Positions 17,791-27,475 of a stretch of DNA of 64,000 bases are shown here, in pieces. Under the pieces are notes generated by a model that was given only the letters and a program-made list of their open reading frames with translations, made no database searches and had not been told where the DNA came from. Within the stretch, counting starts at the first letter, position 1. Every line of letters begins with the position of its first letter. This DNA is from Bacillus massilinigeriensis (GTDB taxonomy: Bacteria > Bacillota > Bacilli > Bacillales > Cytobacillaceae). The stretch covers positions 1,846,293 through 1,910,292 of the forward strand of contig NZ_LT630004.1 of assembly GCF_900111815.1 (NCBI RefSeq), read 5' to 3'. Position numbers and translations under genes: made by a program.

Positions 17791-17800
17791 ATGAATTCAT
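17791..17800. promoter_or_regulatory. Possible ArgR half-site palindrome in artP leader
   Basis: ATGAATTCAT is a perfect palindrome containing the TGAAT/ATTCA half-sites of the Bacillus ARG box, though without the usual AT-rich centre. It lies just downstream of the predicted artP start point. argR is encoded at 40056-40505. Confidence 0.35.
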
Positions 17801-17818
17801 ATTTATAACTTTAAATGA

Positions 17819-17846
17819 ATTTTAACACAAATTAATATTTATGCAA
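17819..17846 (-). promoter_or_regulatory. Sigma-A promoter of artPQM
   Basis: Minus strand: TTGCAT (17841-17846), 16-nt spacer, TGTTAAAAT with extended -10 (TAAAAT at 17819-17824). It is about 50 bp ahead of artP. Confidence 0.65.
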
Positions 17847-17931
17847 TATGATTTTTAAATATACATATTTTTTCGAGCATAACAGCTAAAATGAAGACAT
17901 GGAGCATACTCTAAAAAAACACCTTGAACGT

Positions 17932-17964
17932 AAAAAAGGGTTCAGAATAATGAATTCTGAACCC
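17932..17964 (-). terminator. Terminator of brxB
   Basis: Perfect 10-bp stem GGGTTCAGAA / TTCTGAACCC, followed on the minus strand by six T, shortly after the brxB stop codon. Confidence 0.88.
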
Positions 17965-17998
17965 CTTCTGGGTTTATAACTGCATCATTGTGTATAAT

Positions 17999-18436
17999 CT
18001 ATACTTCCTCACAATAACGATCAAATGCTTTTTGCAGCTTTGCGACAACTGCTGCCGGATCGTGCCCTTCTATTTCATGGCGTTCGACCATCGTTAAAAT
18101 CTGACCATCCTTCAACAAAGCGAAAGAAGGGGAAGATGGCGGATAACCTGTGAAATAATTCCTGGCTTTCGCAGTTGCCTCTTTATCTTGACCGGCAAAA
18201 ACGGTAACAAGCTGATCTGGACGGCGATCATAATGAACAGCATGAGCAGCAGCCGGACGAGCGATTCCTCCCGCACATCCGCACACTGAATTAATCATTA
18301 CAAGGGTAGTACCTTTTTTCTCCAGTGTTTCTTCAACCTCTTCAGGCGTCTTAAGTTCGCTATAGCCCGCAGCAACAATTTCTTGACGTGCCTGGCGAAC
18401 AACGTCATTCATAAACAAATTAAAATCCATATTCAA
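17999..18436 (-). CDS. brxB: Bacilliredoxin BrxB (YqiW)
   Basis: Thiol-disulfide protein that removes bacillithiol from S-bacillithiolated proteins after oxidative stress. The 145-residue product has the atypical CGC active site (VNS-type [11 protein letters not shown], Cys52 and Cys54) and the conserved [13 protein letters not shown] segment. The start is TTG 18436: AAAGGAG lies 8 nt upstream and the protein then begins MNMDFNLF like its B. subtilis counterpart. A GTG three codons earlier is too close to the ribosome site. Confidence 0.95.
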   Translation of the reverse strand: MNMDFNLFMNDVVRQARQEIVAAGYSELKTPEEVEETLEKKGTTLVMINSVCGCAGGIARPAAAHAVHYDRRPDQLVTVFAGQDKEATAKARNYFTGYPPSSPSFALLKDGQILTMVERHEIEGHDPAAVVAKLQKAFDRYCEEV

Positions 18437-18601
18437 TACGCTCACTCCTTTGTGTGGCCTGGTGTCAAATACCTTCCTCTAATATAACAATATAAACATC
18501 ATTATTTCAATTGAGAAGTTTTATCATCGTGTTTAAAGAAATCCACAGCGGGGTATTTAATTTCTAGTGCCAACACGATACCCTTAACTCCCTAAATGGA
18601 A

Positions 18602-18634
18602 GGACAGCGCGGATTGCGCTGTCCCTTCTTTTTT
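18602..18634. terminator. Hairpin downstream of meaB
   Basis: Perfect 9-bp stem GGACAGCGC / GCGCTGTCC. Its T-run lies on the plus-strand side, so it fits rightward termination best. For leftward meaB transcripts the tail is only TTCCATTT. Confidence 0.6.
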
Positions 18635-19763
18635 AAGAGAAGCCCTTAAAGAAAACACGGAACAATTCGTCCACCGCAGAAGCAACAGGTTTTGTCCCTG
18701 CAATCACTTCATTCTCGACTTTTGGAAGCAGTGCCTTCACTTCGGGCTGCTGATAAAAACTAAATTCCAGCCTGTCAGAAATGAGGGCGTGAATCCATTC
18801 CCTTGATTGTTCACGCCTTCTTTCATAGAAGACTCCAGATTCTTTTGTATTGCTCTCGAATTCCTCCAACATCCCCCAAACTCCAGGAATGCCATCACCA
18901 GTCACCGAAGAACATGCTAAGGCCCTTGATTCCCAACCTTTAGTTGCCGGCTGAAGAAAATGGAGGATCCTTCGATATTCCTCAGCCGTTTTATTGGCAA
19001 TTGGAATATTGGAACCATCTGCTTTATTAACGAGCACTAAATCCGCGATTTCCATAATGCCCTTTTTCATCCCTTGAAGTTCGTCTCCTGCTCCTGTCAG
19101 AGCGAGCAGCATGAAGGCATCGACCATGCCTCTGACTAGAATCTCACTTTGGCCAACTCCCACTGTTTCCACGAGAACGATATCAAATCCTGCCGCTTCA
19201 CAAAGAAGCATCGTTTCCCGCGTCTTCCGATGAACTCCCCCAAGCTTTCCTCCTGAAGGAGATGGGCGTATAAATGCACGAGGATTAACAGAAAGCTTCT
19301 CCATCCTTGTCTTATCCCCAAGAATGCTTCCTCCCGTTAAGGACGAAGTTGGGTCGACTGCAAGAACTGCCACCTTGTGTCCAAGATGGCAAAGATAGGT
19401 TCCAAATGCCTCAATAAACGTGCTCTTTCCTGCTCCTGGAACACCGGTGATACCAATCCTCATCGATTTTCCCGTTCTCGGCTGAAGCAGCCTCAGCAGC
19501 TCTTGAGCCTGATCAAAGTGCCTCTTAGCATTGCTTTCCACAAGCGTTATTGCACGTGCCAGCGCAACTCTGTCCCCTTTTAGTATGTCTTTAGCAAGAT
19601 CTGCCGGTAAAGGACCTTGAACAGCATCCTTCTTAACGAATCTGCCAGGACGACCATTTCTTTTGCCCTCATTCACAGGTGTAACGATACCCTTTTTAAT
19701 TTCCCCGACAAAGTGTTCAGAACTATCAGGATCATACCAGTCCGGTTTTCTATTCTTTCCCAT
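18633..19763 (-). CDS. meaB: Methylmalonyl-CoA mutase accessory GTPase MeaB
   Basis: G3E-family GTPase that guards cofactor loading and protects methylmalonyl-CoA mutase from inactivation. The 376-residue protein has Walker A GVPGAGKSTF, DPTSSLTGGS, the switch motif ETVGVGQSE and the guanine motif NKADGSN. ATG 19763 begins 1 nt after the mutB stop, which supports co-translation; the longer open frame upstream lies inside mutB. It forms one unit with mutA and mutB. Confidence 0.94.
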   Translation of the reverse strand: MGKNRKPDWYDPDSSEHFVGEIKKGIVTPVNEGKRNGRPGRFVKKDAVQGPLPADLAKDILKGDRVALARAITLVESNAKRHFDQAQELLRLLQPRTGKSMRIGITGVPGAGKSTFIEAFGTYLCHLGHKVAVLAVDPTSSLTGGSILGDKTRMEKLSVNPRAFIRPSPSGGKLGGVHRKTRETMLLCEAAGFDIVLVETVGVGQSEILVRGMVDAFMLLALTGAGDELQGMKKGIMEIADLVLVNKADGSNIPIANKTAEEYRRILHFLQPATKGWESRALACSSVTGDGIPGVWGMLEEFESNTKESGVFYERRREQSREWIHALISDRLEFSFYQQPEVKALLPKVENEVIAGTKPVASAVDELFRVFFKGFS

Positions 19764-19764
19764 A

Positions 19765-21954
19765 CTATCTTGCCACTTCCTCGTAGCCAAGCTTCCTATA
19801 TATGCATTCAATGACTTTCTGAGCTGCAATGGGAATAACCGTTCCCGGACCGAAGATTGCTGCAGCACCGTTATCAAGAAGAAATTGATAATCCTGTGCA
19901 GGAATGACTCCCCCAATGAAAACAACAATATCTTCTCGACCCAGCTTTTTCAATTCGCTTACAAGCTGAGGAAGCAAGGTTTTATGGCCTGCTGCCAGCG
20001 AGCTGAAACCGACCGCGTGCACATCATTCTCTACAGCCTGCTTTGCCGTTTCTTCGGGTGTTTGAAAAAGCGGACCGATATCCACGTCAAATCCAACATC
20101 AGCAAAGGCAGTAGCAATAATTTTTGCACCTCGATCATGCCCATCCTGCCCCATTTTAGCGATCAGGATTCTTGGTCTCCTGCCTTCGTTTTCCAGGAAT
20201 TCGCCGGTCATTTCCTTGATTTCCTCTATTGCTTCTTCATTGGAATAGGCTGCACTGTATACCCCGCTGATCGAGCGTATTACTGCTTTATGCCTGCCGC
20301 ATGCTTCTTCGACAGCATCACTAATCTCCCCGAGCGTTGCTCTTGCACGCGCGGCTCGAACCGCGTATTCAAGCAAATTTCCTTTTCCTGTTCTTGCTGC
20401 TTCAGCAAGCTGTTGAAGGGCTTCGCACACCACACTTTCATCACGGTCTCTTTTCAATTTTTCAAGACGTTCAATTTGTTTTTGGCGGACTGCGCTATTA
20501 TCGATATCAAGAATATCGAGCGGTTCTTCTTGCTGAAGGCGATAGCGATTGACCCCAATAATTGCTTCCTTGCCTGAATCAATTTGCGCCTGCCTCCTCG
20601 CAGCAGCCTCCTCTATTCTCATTTTTGGCAAGCCCGTTTCGATTGCTTTAGCCATGCCGCCAAGCTCCTCGATTTCTTCAATATGTTTCCACGCGCGTTC
20701 CGCTAGCTGTGCTGTCAGTTTTTCCACATAGTAACTTCCCGCCCATGGGTCTATTACTTTTGTGATGCCTGTTTCTTCTTGAAGATAAAGCTGGGTATTA
20801 CGTGCGATTCGTGCAGAGAAATCCGTAGGCAATGCGATCGCTTCATCCAAGGCATTCGTATGAAGGGATTGCGTGTGTCCCATAGCAGCTGCATGGGCTT
20901 CCACTAATGTCCTTATGACATTATTGTAAGGATCCTGTTCGGTTAGACTCCAGCCTGAAGTTTGGGAATGCGTCCGCAGTGCCATCGACTTTGGATTTTG
21001 CGGATTGAAGGACTTCATGATTTTAGCCCATATTTGCCTTCCTGCCCGCATTTTCGCAATTTCCATGAAATAATTCATGCCGATTGCCCAAAAGAAGGAA
21101 AGCCTCGGAGCGAAAGAATCAATGCTAATACCAGCTTTTTGGCCTGTCCTGACATACTCCAGCCCATCTGCAAGCGTATAGGCAAGTTCAATGTCAGCAG
21201 GTGCTCCTGCTTCCTGCATATGATAGCCTGAAATACTGATACTATTGAATTTAGGCATATATTTGGATGTATACTCAAAGATATCCGCAATAATTTTCAT
21301 TGACATTTCCGGCGGATAAATATAGGTGTTCCTTACCATATATTCTTTCAAGATATCATTTTGTATCGTACCGGAAAGCTTATCCTGTGTCACACCCTGT
21401 TCTTCGGCTGTAACGATAAAAAAAGCAAGCACCGGGAGCACCGCACCATTCATGGTCATCGACACAGACATTTGGTCTAGGGGAATTCCGTCAAACAAAA
21501 TCTTCATATCGAGGACAGAGTCGATGGCAACCCCTGCTTTACCAACATCTCCCACTACCCTCGGGTGGTCAGAATCATATCCCCTATGAGTAGCAAGGTC
21601 AAACGCAACGGATAAACCTTTTTGCCCCATTGCAAGGTTTCTACGATAAAATGCATTGCTTTCCTCTGCAGTTGAAAACCCGGCATACTGTCTCACTGTC
21701 CATGGCCTGTTTACATACATTGCAGGATAAGGACCCCTTGTATAAGGAGGCAAACCAGGAAAGTTCTGATCTAACGGTAAATTCTCCACGTCTTCCTGTG
21801 TATAAACAGGCTTTAGCTTAATGCCTTCATTAGTTTCAAAAAGGAGCTCGTCGAACTTCCGACCTGCTTCCTCTTCCATCTTTTTTTTCCATTCCTCTTT
21901 CGAAATCGCGGTATCAGAAAAAAGATTTACAGCTTTGAAATTTGGCTTATTCAC
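19765..21954 (-). CDS. mutB: Methylmalonyl-CoA mutase, large (catalytic) subunit
   Basis: Adenosylcobalamin enzyme that rearranges R-methylmalonyl-CoA to succinyl-CoA. The 729 residues comprise an N-terminal acyl-CoA TIM barrel ([31 protein letters not shown]) and a C-terminal B12-binding domain with [10 protein letters not shown], whose His is the lower cobalt ligand, followed by SSLAAGH and FIGGVIP. It starts with GTG 21954, overlapping the mutA stop by 8 bp behind AAGGTG. B. subtilis lacks this enzyme and has the bmr genes between brxB and bkdB, so mutAB-meaB marks a lineage difference. Confidence 0.96.
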   Translation of the reverse strand: MNKPNFKAVNLFSDTAISKEEWKKKMEEEAGRKFDELLFETNEGIKLKPVYTQEDVENLPLDQNFPGLPPYTRGPYPAMYVNRPWTVRQYAGFSTAEESNAFYRRNLAMGQKGLSVAFDLATHRGYDSDHPRVVGDVGKAGVAIDSVLDMKILFDGIPLDQMSVSMTMNGAVLPVLAFFIVTAEEQGVTQDKLSGTIQNDILKEYMVRNTYIYPPEMSMKIIADIFEYTSKYMPKFNSISISGYHMQEAGAPADIELAYTLADGLEYVRTGQKAGISIDSFAPRLSFFWAIGMNYFMEIAKMRAGRQIWAKIMKSFNPQNPKSMALRTHSQTSGWSLTEQDPYNNVIRTLVEAHAAAMGHTQSLHTNALDEAIALPTDFSARIARNTQLYLQEETGITKVIDPWAGSYYVEKLTAQLAERAWKHIEEIEELGGMAKAIETGLPKMRIEEAAARRQAQIDSGKEAIIGVNRYRLQQEEPLDILDIDNSAVRQKQIERLEKLKRDRDESVVCEALQQLAEAARTGKGNLLEYAVRAARARATLGEISDAVEEACGRHKAVIRSISGVYSAAYSNEEAIEEIKEMTGEFLENEGRRPRILIAKMGQDGHDRGAKIIATAFADVGFDVDIGPLFQTPEETAKQAVENDVHAVGFSSLAAGHKTLLPQLVSELKKLGREDIVVFIGGVIPAQDYQFLLDNGAAAIFGPGTVIPIAAQKVIECIYRKLGYEEVAR

Positions 21955-23899
21955 CTTTCGTCACCTCCATCTCAGTCAAGAGTGTGTTCAGCAAAGACAG
22001 ACTGCCGCTTTGCATGTGGATAAAACCATCCACGCCAGCTGCAATCCATGTTTCTCTTTCTTCTATGGCCGGAAGTCCTGCGAGGAAAACCTTTGACTCC
22101 GGTAAAACAGCCTTTATATTTTTCAGCAGTGCTATGCCATATTCCTTATACTGTTCATCTTTTCCACAAATGCAAAAATGTCGTAATCCTGTCGACTTCA
22201 TCCACTCAATGGCTATGCTCACATCTTCAAGCACTGGATGGCGCTCCGAAGCTATACCACCCGCTGCAAGAAACCCAGCAACAAAGTCTGCTCTAGCTTT
22301 ATGTTTCGATGGTTCGCCTAGACAAAGCAAACCTGCTGCCGGACGTTTCTCTGTCTGCTTGCGAATTTTCAAAGACTTATTCTTCAATGATTCAAATGGA
22401 GCTGCAAGCCTCTCTTGAACAAGGGGAGTGAATAGATTGCAGTTACCTAACTCCTTCAGCGAAAATTTCATCTCTTTTTCTTCTCTAATGAGTGACAGAC
22501 ACTCATCAAGTGTTTTTTCTGTGTAAAATTTCTCTGATGAAATTGCTGCTTCTGCTTGGGCAGGCTCTTCGTTAGGATTTGAATAAATATTCGTGCCGAT
22601 AATGCTTTGTTTGCGAAGGTCAATGTCTTTATTCCTGGTGTCTCTTGTCTCGGCAATTTGCTCTTGTAACATACCCGATTTCAACGCTTCAAGCATTCCT
22701 CCTGCATCCTCCATATACAAAAAGAGCTTCCACGCTTCTTCTGCAAGCGTCCTTGTCAAGCTTTCTATATACCAAGAACCTCCTGCAGGATCTGCTACTT
22801 TTTCAAGAAGCGCTTCCTCTTTCAGAATGCTATGAGTGTTTCCTGCAATCCGCTCGGAGAACAATGTTGAGGCACCAATAGTGTTATCAAAGCTCCCTAT
22901 TTCTAAAAATTGCACTCCTCCAAGCACTGCCGCAAATGCTTCATTACCGGCCCGAAGCAGATTGACATAAGGATCATAAATGGTTTTAGTAAAGATGGAG
23001 GTTTCTGCGGAAATAACACTTTTCCCCCATTGAGAGTCTGCTCCAAACGCTTCTGCTGCTTTAGACCATAGAAGCCTGGCAGCTCTGAATTTGGCAGTTT
23101 CCATAAAGAAATTTGCACCAGTTGAGAAGTGAAAAGCTATTTTCGACATTGCTTTTTCCAGTTCCCAGCCTTGTTCCAGCAGTCTTCGAATGTAATAGAC
23201 ACTTGTGGAAACGGCAATGGCAAGCTCCTGTACTGCATTCGCACCTGCATTGTGATAAGGGCTAACATCTACCAAGACTGTTCTGACATTCGGAAGCAAT
23301 CCAGAAGCTTTACCTATCATCTCTCCCCAGTCTTTAAAAAACGCATCTTCGTCAGCAGGAAAGGAGCCAAAAATAGCCGCTTCCGCTATTACATCTGCTG
23401 CAATAATCCCATTGGTTCTTTCTCCAATGCCCGAAGCAATGACTGCTGCTAGCATAGGCTTTAATAATCCCTTTGGCCTGAGACAGAATGTCCCTCCATC
23501 ACCGTGTATATTTAAAATATCTGATAGCTTCTTCGTATCGGAAAAGAGCTTTGGATTGACATGGAAAGAGACCGTAGTTTGTCCCCTCGAAAAAGCTTCC
23601 GCTAGCTTCGTTTTTAGTTCCTCCAAGTCACTCCAAGAAACGGGATTAGCGTTATGCCACCCCTTCGCTGCATAACCAGCAGCATTGATTCCTCTTCTGT
23701 ACGAAGGAAACCCAGGGAATTCTTCATAAGGTTGAGCGTCTCCGGCTGTATACAATGGCTTTAGTCTAATATTTTCGTATGTATGACTATAAAGGCAATC
23801 CAAAGGCTTCCCTTTGAGAGATGCTTCAGCAGCTTGTTCCCAATCCTCAAGCGACACTTCCGGGAATTCGGTATTTTGCATGTTCTTCACACTCATCAT
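21947..23899 (-). CDS. mutA: Methylmalonyl-CoA mutase, small subunit
   Basis: Non-catalytic partner of MutB, about 650 residues, with the same barrel-plus-Rossmann layout. The barrel lacks several substrate residues, and the C-terminal domain has no DxHxxG B12 motif (the region reads [15 protein letters not shown]). Start is uncertain: the frame is open to ATG 23944 without a ribosome site, while GGGGGGAGG at about 23919-23927 lies 20-odd nt before the twin ATGs at 23899/23896. I took 23899 because the family begins shortly before [11 protein letters not shown]. Confidence 0.9.
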   Translation of the reverse strand: MMSVKNMQNTEFPEVSLEDWEQAAEASLKGKPLDCLYSHTYENIRLKPLYTAGDAQPYEEFPGFPSYRRGINAAGYAAKGWHNANPVSWSDLEELKTKLAEAFSRGQTTVSFHVNPKLFSDTKKLSDILNIHGDGGTFCLRPKGLLKPMLAAVIASGIGERTNGIIAADVIAEAAIFGSFPADEDAFFKDWGEMIGKASGLLPNVRTVLVDVSPYHNAGANAVQELAIAVSTSVYYIRRLLEQGWELEKAMSKIAFHFSTGANFFMETAKFRAARLLWSKAAEAFGADSQWGKSVISAETSIFTKTIYDPYVNLLRAGNEAFAAVLGGVQFLEIGSFDNTIGASTLFSERIAGNTHSILKEEALLEKVADPAGGSWYIESLTRTLAEEAWKLFLYMEDAGGMLEALKSGMLQEQIAETRDTRNKDIDLRKQSIIGTNIYSNPNEEPAQAEAAISSEKFYTEKTLDECLSLIREEKEMKFSLKELGNCNLFTPLVQERLAAPFESLKNKSLKIRKQTEKRPAAGLLCLGEPSKHKARADFVAGFLAAGGIASERHPVLEDVSIAIEWMKSTGLRHFCICGKDEQYKEYGIALLKNIKAVLPESKVFLAGLPAIEERETWIAAGVDGFIHMQSGSLSLLNTLLTEMEVTKGE

Positions 23900-24022
23900 C
23901 CGCTGCCCGAATTGGACAGCCTCCCCCCCTTCGTTAAATTGCATTAAAATTCAAATATTTTCGACCATCTTTATTTTAGTACAATAATGCAAAACTGACA
24001 ACGGAGCCTTATTAGGGATAAA

Positions 24023-24057
24023 AACAACGCCGCTGTACGTTGTACAGCGACGTTGTT
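24023..24057 (-). terminator. Terminator of bkd operon
   Basis: AACAACG-cc-GCTGTAC / GTACAGC-ga-CGTTGTT, with a T-rich tail on the minus strand, directly after the bkdB stop. It separates bkd from mutA. Confidence 0.9.
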
Positions 24058-24061
24058 GCGA

Positions 24062-25387
24062 TTAATAGAGCGGAGTATTTTCCTTCGAAATATTTTCTAC
24101 TATTTCCTTGATTCTCTTCAGGAAGCGTCCACATACTAGGCCATCCAACACCCTATGATCGAGGGAAAGACAGAGATTCACCATATCCCTTACAGCTATC
24201 ATTCCATTATCCATTACAACTGGCCGCTTCACGATGGATTCAACCTGGAGAATAGCAGCTTGAGGGTAGTTAATGATACCCATTGACTGAACTGAGCCAA
24301 AGGATCCGGTATTGTTGACCGTAAATGTTCCGCCTTGCATATCTTCAGAACGCAATTTTCCTGAACGCACTTTACCAGCTAGCTCTGTGATTTCACGTGC
24401 AATGCCTTTAATAGTCTTCTCGTCCGCATGCTTGATAACAGGAACGAAAAGCGCATCATCTGTTGCAACAGCGATTGAAATGTTGATGTCCTTTTTCCGG
24501 ATGATATTTTCGCCTGCCCACATGCTGTTGATTTCAGGGAATTCTTTAAGCGCTTGAGCTATTGCTTTTACAAAGAAAGCAAAGAAAGTCAAATTAAAGC
24601 CTTCCTTCTTCTTAAATTCAGACTTCAGACTATTCCGATATTCCACAAGATTCGTTGCATCCACCTCAACCATCGTCCAGGCATGCGGGGCTTCATGCTT
24701 GCTGCGGAGCATATTGGCTGCAATTGCTTTCCTGACTCCAGTAACAGGAATTTCAACATCACCAGATGCGACTGGGATTGACGGAGCTGCTTGTAGCGTT
24801 GGAGTACCAGAGGCGGCTTGCTTTTCCTTTGCTGGTGCTTCCACTTCTGGAACAGCTTTCGTTTCAGGAGCGCTTTGCGGAATGTTACCCGAGTCAATGA
24901 TCTTTTGCAAATCCTTTCTAGTAATACGTCCCTCTGTCCCTGTTCCCGTCACTAAAGAGAGATCAATTCCATGTTCCTGTGACATTTTTAATACTGCTGG
25001 AGAGTAGCGTGCTTTCCCTCTTTCTACCGCAGGGGAAGGAACTTGTTTGTCACCTAATCCTGCTGCCTCTGCAGGAACCTTTGTTTCTTTTTCCTCACCT
25101 GTTGCTTTTTCTTCCGCATTGCTGCTACCTGGGGTTTCTGTACCCCCTTCTGTCTCTATCGTCAGAATAACTTCACCGACAGCAAGTGTATCACCTTCGC
25201 CTGCAATCAATTCCTTAATGGTACCGGAAAAAGATGATGGTACCTCTGCATTTACCTTATCTGTCATCACTTCTGCAAGTGGATCATATTTATTTACCTT
25301 ATCCCCAGGGGATACAAGCCATTTGCTAATTGTACCCTCTGTAACACTTTCACCAAGCTGGGGCATTGTAATCTGTTGTATAGCCAA
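24062..25387 (-). CDS. bkdB: Branched-chain alpha-keto acid dehydrogenase, E2 lipoyl acyltransferase
   Basis: Dihydrolipoyl acyltransferase core of the branched-chain keto-acid dehydrogenase. The 441 residues contain a lipoyl domain (lipoylated Lys44 in MTDKVNA), an Ala/Pro/Glu-rich linker, a subunit-binding domain (ARYSPAVLKMSQEHGIDL...GRITRKDL near 130-165) and a catalytic domain with the HRVLDG active-site motif near the C-terminus. TTG 25387 follows AAGGAGG at 8 nt, and no ATG fits. Last gene of the bkd operon. Confidence 0.96.
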   Translation of the reverse strand: MAIQQITMPQLGESVTEGTISKWLVSPGDKVNKYDPLAEVMTDKVNAEVPSSFSGTIKELIAGEGDTLAVGEVILTIETEGGTETPGSSNAEEKATGEEKETKVPAEAAGLGDKQVPSPAVERGKARYSPAVLKMSQEHGIDLSLVTGTGTEGRITRKDLQKIIDSGNIPQSAPETKAVPEVEAPAKEKQAASGTPTLQAAPSIPVASGDVEIPVTGVRKAIAANMLRSKHEAPHAWTMVEVDATNLVEYRNSLKSEFKKKEGFNLTFFAFFVKAIAQALKEFPEINSMWAGENIIRKKDINISIAVATDDALFVPVIKHADEKTIKGIAREITELAGKVRSGKLRSEDMQGGTFTVNNTGSFGSVQSMGIINYPQAAILQVESIVKRPVVMDNGMIAVRDMVNLCLSLDHRVLDGLVCGRFLKRIKEIVENISKENTPLY

Positions 25388-25436
25388 TGTATGGACCTCC
25401 TTCTTCTTTTTCCGCTATTCGTGTTATCAACCTCTG

Positions 25437-26420
25437 CTAAAACGCAGCAAGCTCCCGCATTTCTTTTTCCACTTTATCAGGGTTGATCATAAAGAATTTC
25501 TCCATTGTTGGCGCATACGGCATCGCTGGAACATCAGGACCCGCCAAACGCTTGATTGGTGCGTCGAGATCGAATAAGCAGTTTTCTGCAATGATTGCTG
25601 CAACTTCTCCCATGATGCTTCCTTCTTTATTATCTTCCGTCAACAGCAGGACTTTCCCTGTTTTGGAAGCCGCCTCAATAATTGCTGCTTTATCGAGTGG
25701 ATATACTGTGCGCAAATCAAGGATATGAGCTGAAATCCCGTCCTTTGCCAACCTTTCTGCAGCCTGTAGAGCAAAGTGGACGCAGAGACCGTATGTGATC
25801 ACAGTGATGTCTTCTCCTTCTCTCTTCACGTCCGCCTTCCCGATTGGCAATACGTAATCATCTTCTGGGACTTCTCCTTTAATCAGGCGGTACGCACGTT
25901 TATGCTCAAAGAACAATACCGGATCCTCGTCACGGATTGCCGCTTTCAGCAAACCTTTGACATCATACGGAGTTGATGGCATAACAATCTTTAAACCAGG
26001 CTGGTTTGCAAACAATGCTTCAACGGACTGAGAATGGTACAATGCTCCATGAACTCCTCCGCCATAAGGTGCTCTGATGACCATTGGACAGCTCCAGTCA
26101 TTGTTTGAGCGGTAGCGGATTTTAGCCGCCTCTGAAACGATTTGATTGACAGCAGGCATGATAAAATCTGCAAATTGCATTTCTGCTATCGGGCGCATTC
26201 CGTACATTGCTGCACCGATACCGACACCAGCAATCGCTGATTCGGCAAGCGGTGTATCAATGACACGCTCTTCGCCAAACATGTCATACAATCCATGGGT
26301 TGCTTTAAAAACCCCGCCTTTCTTCCCAACGTCCTCACCGAGGACAAACACTTTTGGATCCCGCTCCATTTCCTCGCGGATTGCCATTGTCACAGCATCT
26401 ATATAAGAAATAACCGCCAT
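25437..26420 (-). CDS. bkdAB: Branched-chain alpha-keto acid dehydrogenase E1 beta subunit
   Basis: Beta subunit of the thiamine-diphosphate E1 component. The 327-residue protein shows VFVLGEDVGKKGGVFKAT, FADFIMPAVNQIVSEAAK and the transketolase C-terminal region with LRTVYPLDK and NIL-type VLLLTEDN. ATG 26420 behind AAGGGGG. It lies 12 bp after bkdAA and 49 bp before bkdB, all co-oriented. Confidence 0.96.
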   Translation of the reverse strand: MAVISYIDAVTMAIREEMERDPKVFVLGEDVGKKGGVFKATHGLYDMFGEERVIDTPLAESAIAGVGIGAAMYGMRPIAEMQFADFIMPAVNQIVSEAAKIRYRSNNDWSCPMVIRAPYGGGVHGALYHSQSVEALFANQPGLKIVMPSTPYDVKGLLKAAIRDEDPVLFFEHKRAYRLIKGEVPEDDYVLPIGKADVKREGEDITVITYGLCVHFALQAAERLAKDGISAHILDLRTVYPLDKAAIIEAASKTGKVLLLTEDNKEGSIMGEVAAIIAENCLFDLDAPIKRLAGPDVPAMPYAPTMEKFFMINPDKVEKEMRELAAF

Positions 26421-26432
26421 GTCCGTTCCCCC

Positions 26433-27428
26433 TTACTTTTCTGCGTATACGTATTTTAGAGCATGCTCCGCATCTGCGTATGGAGCGTTCTCAGCATAAT
26501 CTGTCGCTTCGTTAACTTCTTTCATGATTCGATCGTTTATTTCTTTTTCTTTGGCATCATCCATTACCCCTGTTTCTTTCAGGTAAGCACCAAAGGTGAT
26601 GATTGGATCGTTTGTTTTAGCTTGTGCAACCTCGTCTGGTGCACGATAGCTGCGATCGTCATCATCAGAAGAGTGTGGAGTAAGTCTGTAAGATACTGTT
26701 TCAATAAGCGTTGGGCCTTCACCGCGCCTGCCTCTTTCAGCCGCTTCCTTAACAGCTCTGTAAACTTCAAGGGGGTCGTTTCCATCAATGGTAACACCTG
26801 GCATACCATAGCCGATTGCACGGTCGGACACATTTTCACACGCAAGCTGCTTTTCAATCGGTACAGAAATAGCATACTTATTATTTTCACACATAAAGAT
26901 AACCGGAAGCTTGTGAACACCTGCAAAGTTTGCTCCCTCATGGAAATCTCCCTGATTGGAAGAACCCTCTCCAAAGGTGACGAAAGTCACAAGGTCTTTT
27001 CCTTCCATCTTTCCAGCAAGCGCAATTCCAACTGCATGCGGAACTTGAGTAGTAACAGGAGAAGAACCTGTTGCAATTCGATTCTTTTTCTGGCCGAAAT
27101 GGCCTGGCATCTGACGTCCGCCAGAGTTAGGATCTTCTGCCTTCGCAAATGCGGATAGCATTAGTTCCCGCGTCGTCATTCCGAAAGATAGAACGACTCC
27201 CATATCCCGATAATATGGCAGGACATAGTCTTTTTCCTTATTGAGGGCATATGCAGCTCCAACTTGTGCCGCTTCTTGCCCTTGGCATGAAATAACAAAA
27301 GGAATTTTTCCAGCCCGGTTCAGCAGCCACATACGCTCATCAATCCGACGTGCCAGAAGCATTGTTTCATAAATTTCAAGGACTTGGTCATCGCTGAGAC
27401 CAAGTTTAGCGTGGCGGTTTTCTGCCAT
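26433..27428 (-). CDS. bkdAA: Branched-chain alpha-keto acid dehydrogenase E1 alpha subunit
   Basis: Alpha subunit of E1, which decarboxylates the keto acids of valine, isoleucine and leucine. The 331 residues include the thiamine-diphosphate motif GEGSSNQGDFHEG...ENNKYAIS near residues 150-185 and the phospho-loop-like YRLTPHSSDDDDRSY. ATG 27428 follows ACGGGAGG. The product supplies branched acyl-CoA primers for fatty acids and, from isoleucine and valine, propionyl-CoA for the mutase route. Confidence 0.96.
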   Translation of the reverse strand: MAENRHAKLGLSDDQVLEIYETMLLARRIDERMWLLNRAGKIPFVISCQGQEAAQVGAAYALNKEKDYVLPYYRDMGVVLSFGMTTRELMLSAFAKAEDPNSGGRQMPGHFGQKKNRIATGSSPVTTQVPHAVGIALAGKMEGKDLVTFVTFGEGSSNQGDFHEGANFAGVHKLPVIFMCENNKYAISVPIEKQLACENVSDRAIGYGMPGVTIDGNDPLEVYRAVKEAAERGRRGEGPTLIETVSYRLTPHSSDDDDRSYRAPDEVAQAKTNDPIITFGAYLKETGVMDDAKEKEINDRIMKEVNEATDYAENAPYADAEHALKYVYAEK

Positions 27429-27475
27429 TCTATTTACCTCCCGTAAAGAATGTTGGCTAAACTGTTTTTCTAAAA

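Noticed and set aside
19663-20577. 304-codon plus-strand frame opposite mutB and meaB
   Set aside because: It is a shadow of genuine minus-strand genes with clear motifs and coupled starts.
26463-27158. 231-codon plus-strand frame opposite bkdAA
   Set aside because: Antisense shadow; the minus strand encodes an unmistakable E1 alpha subunit.
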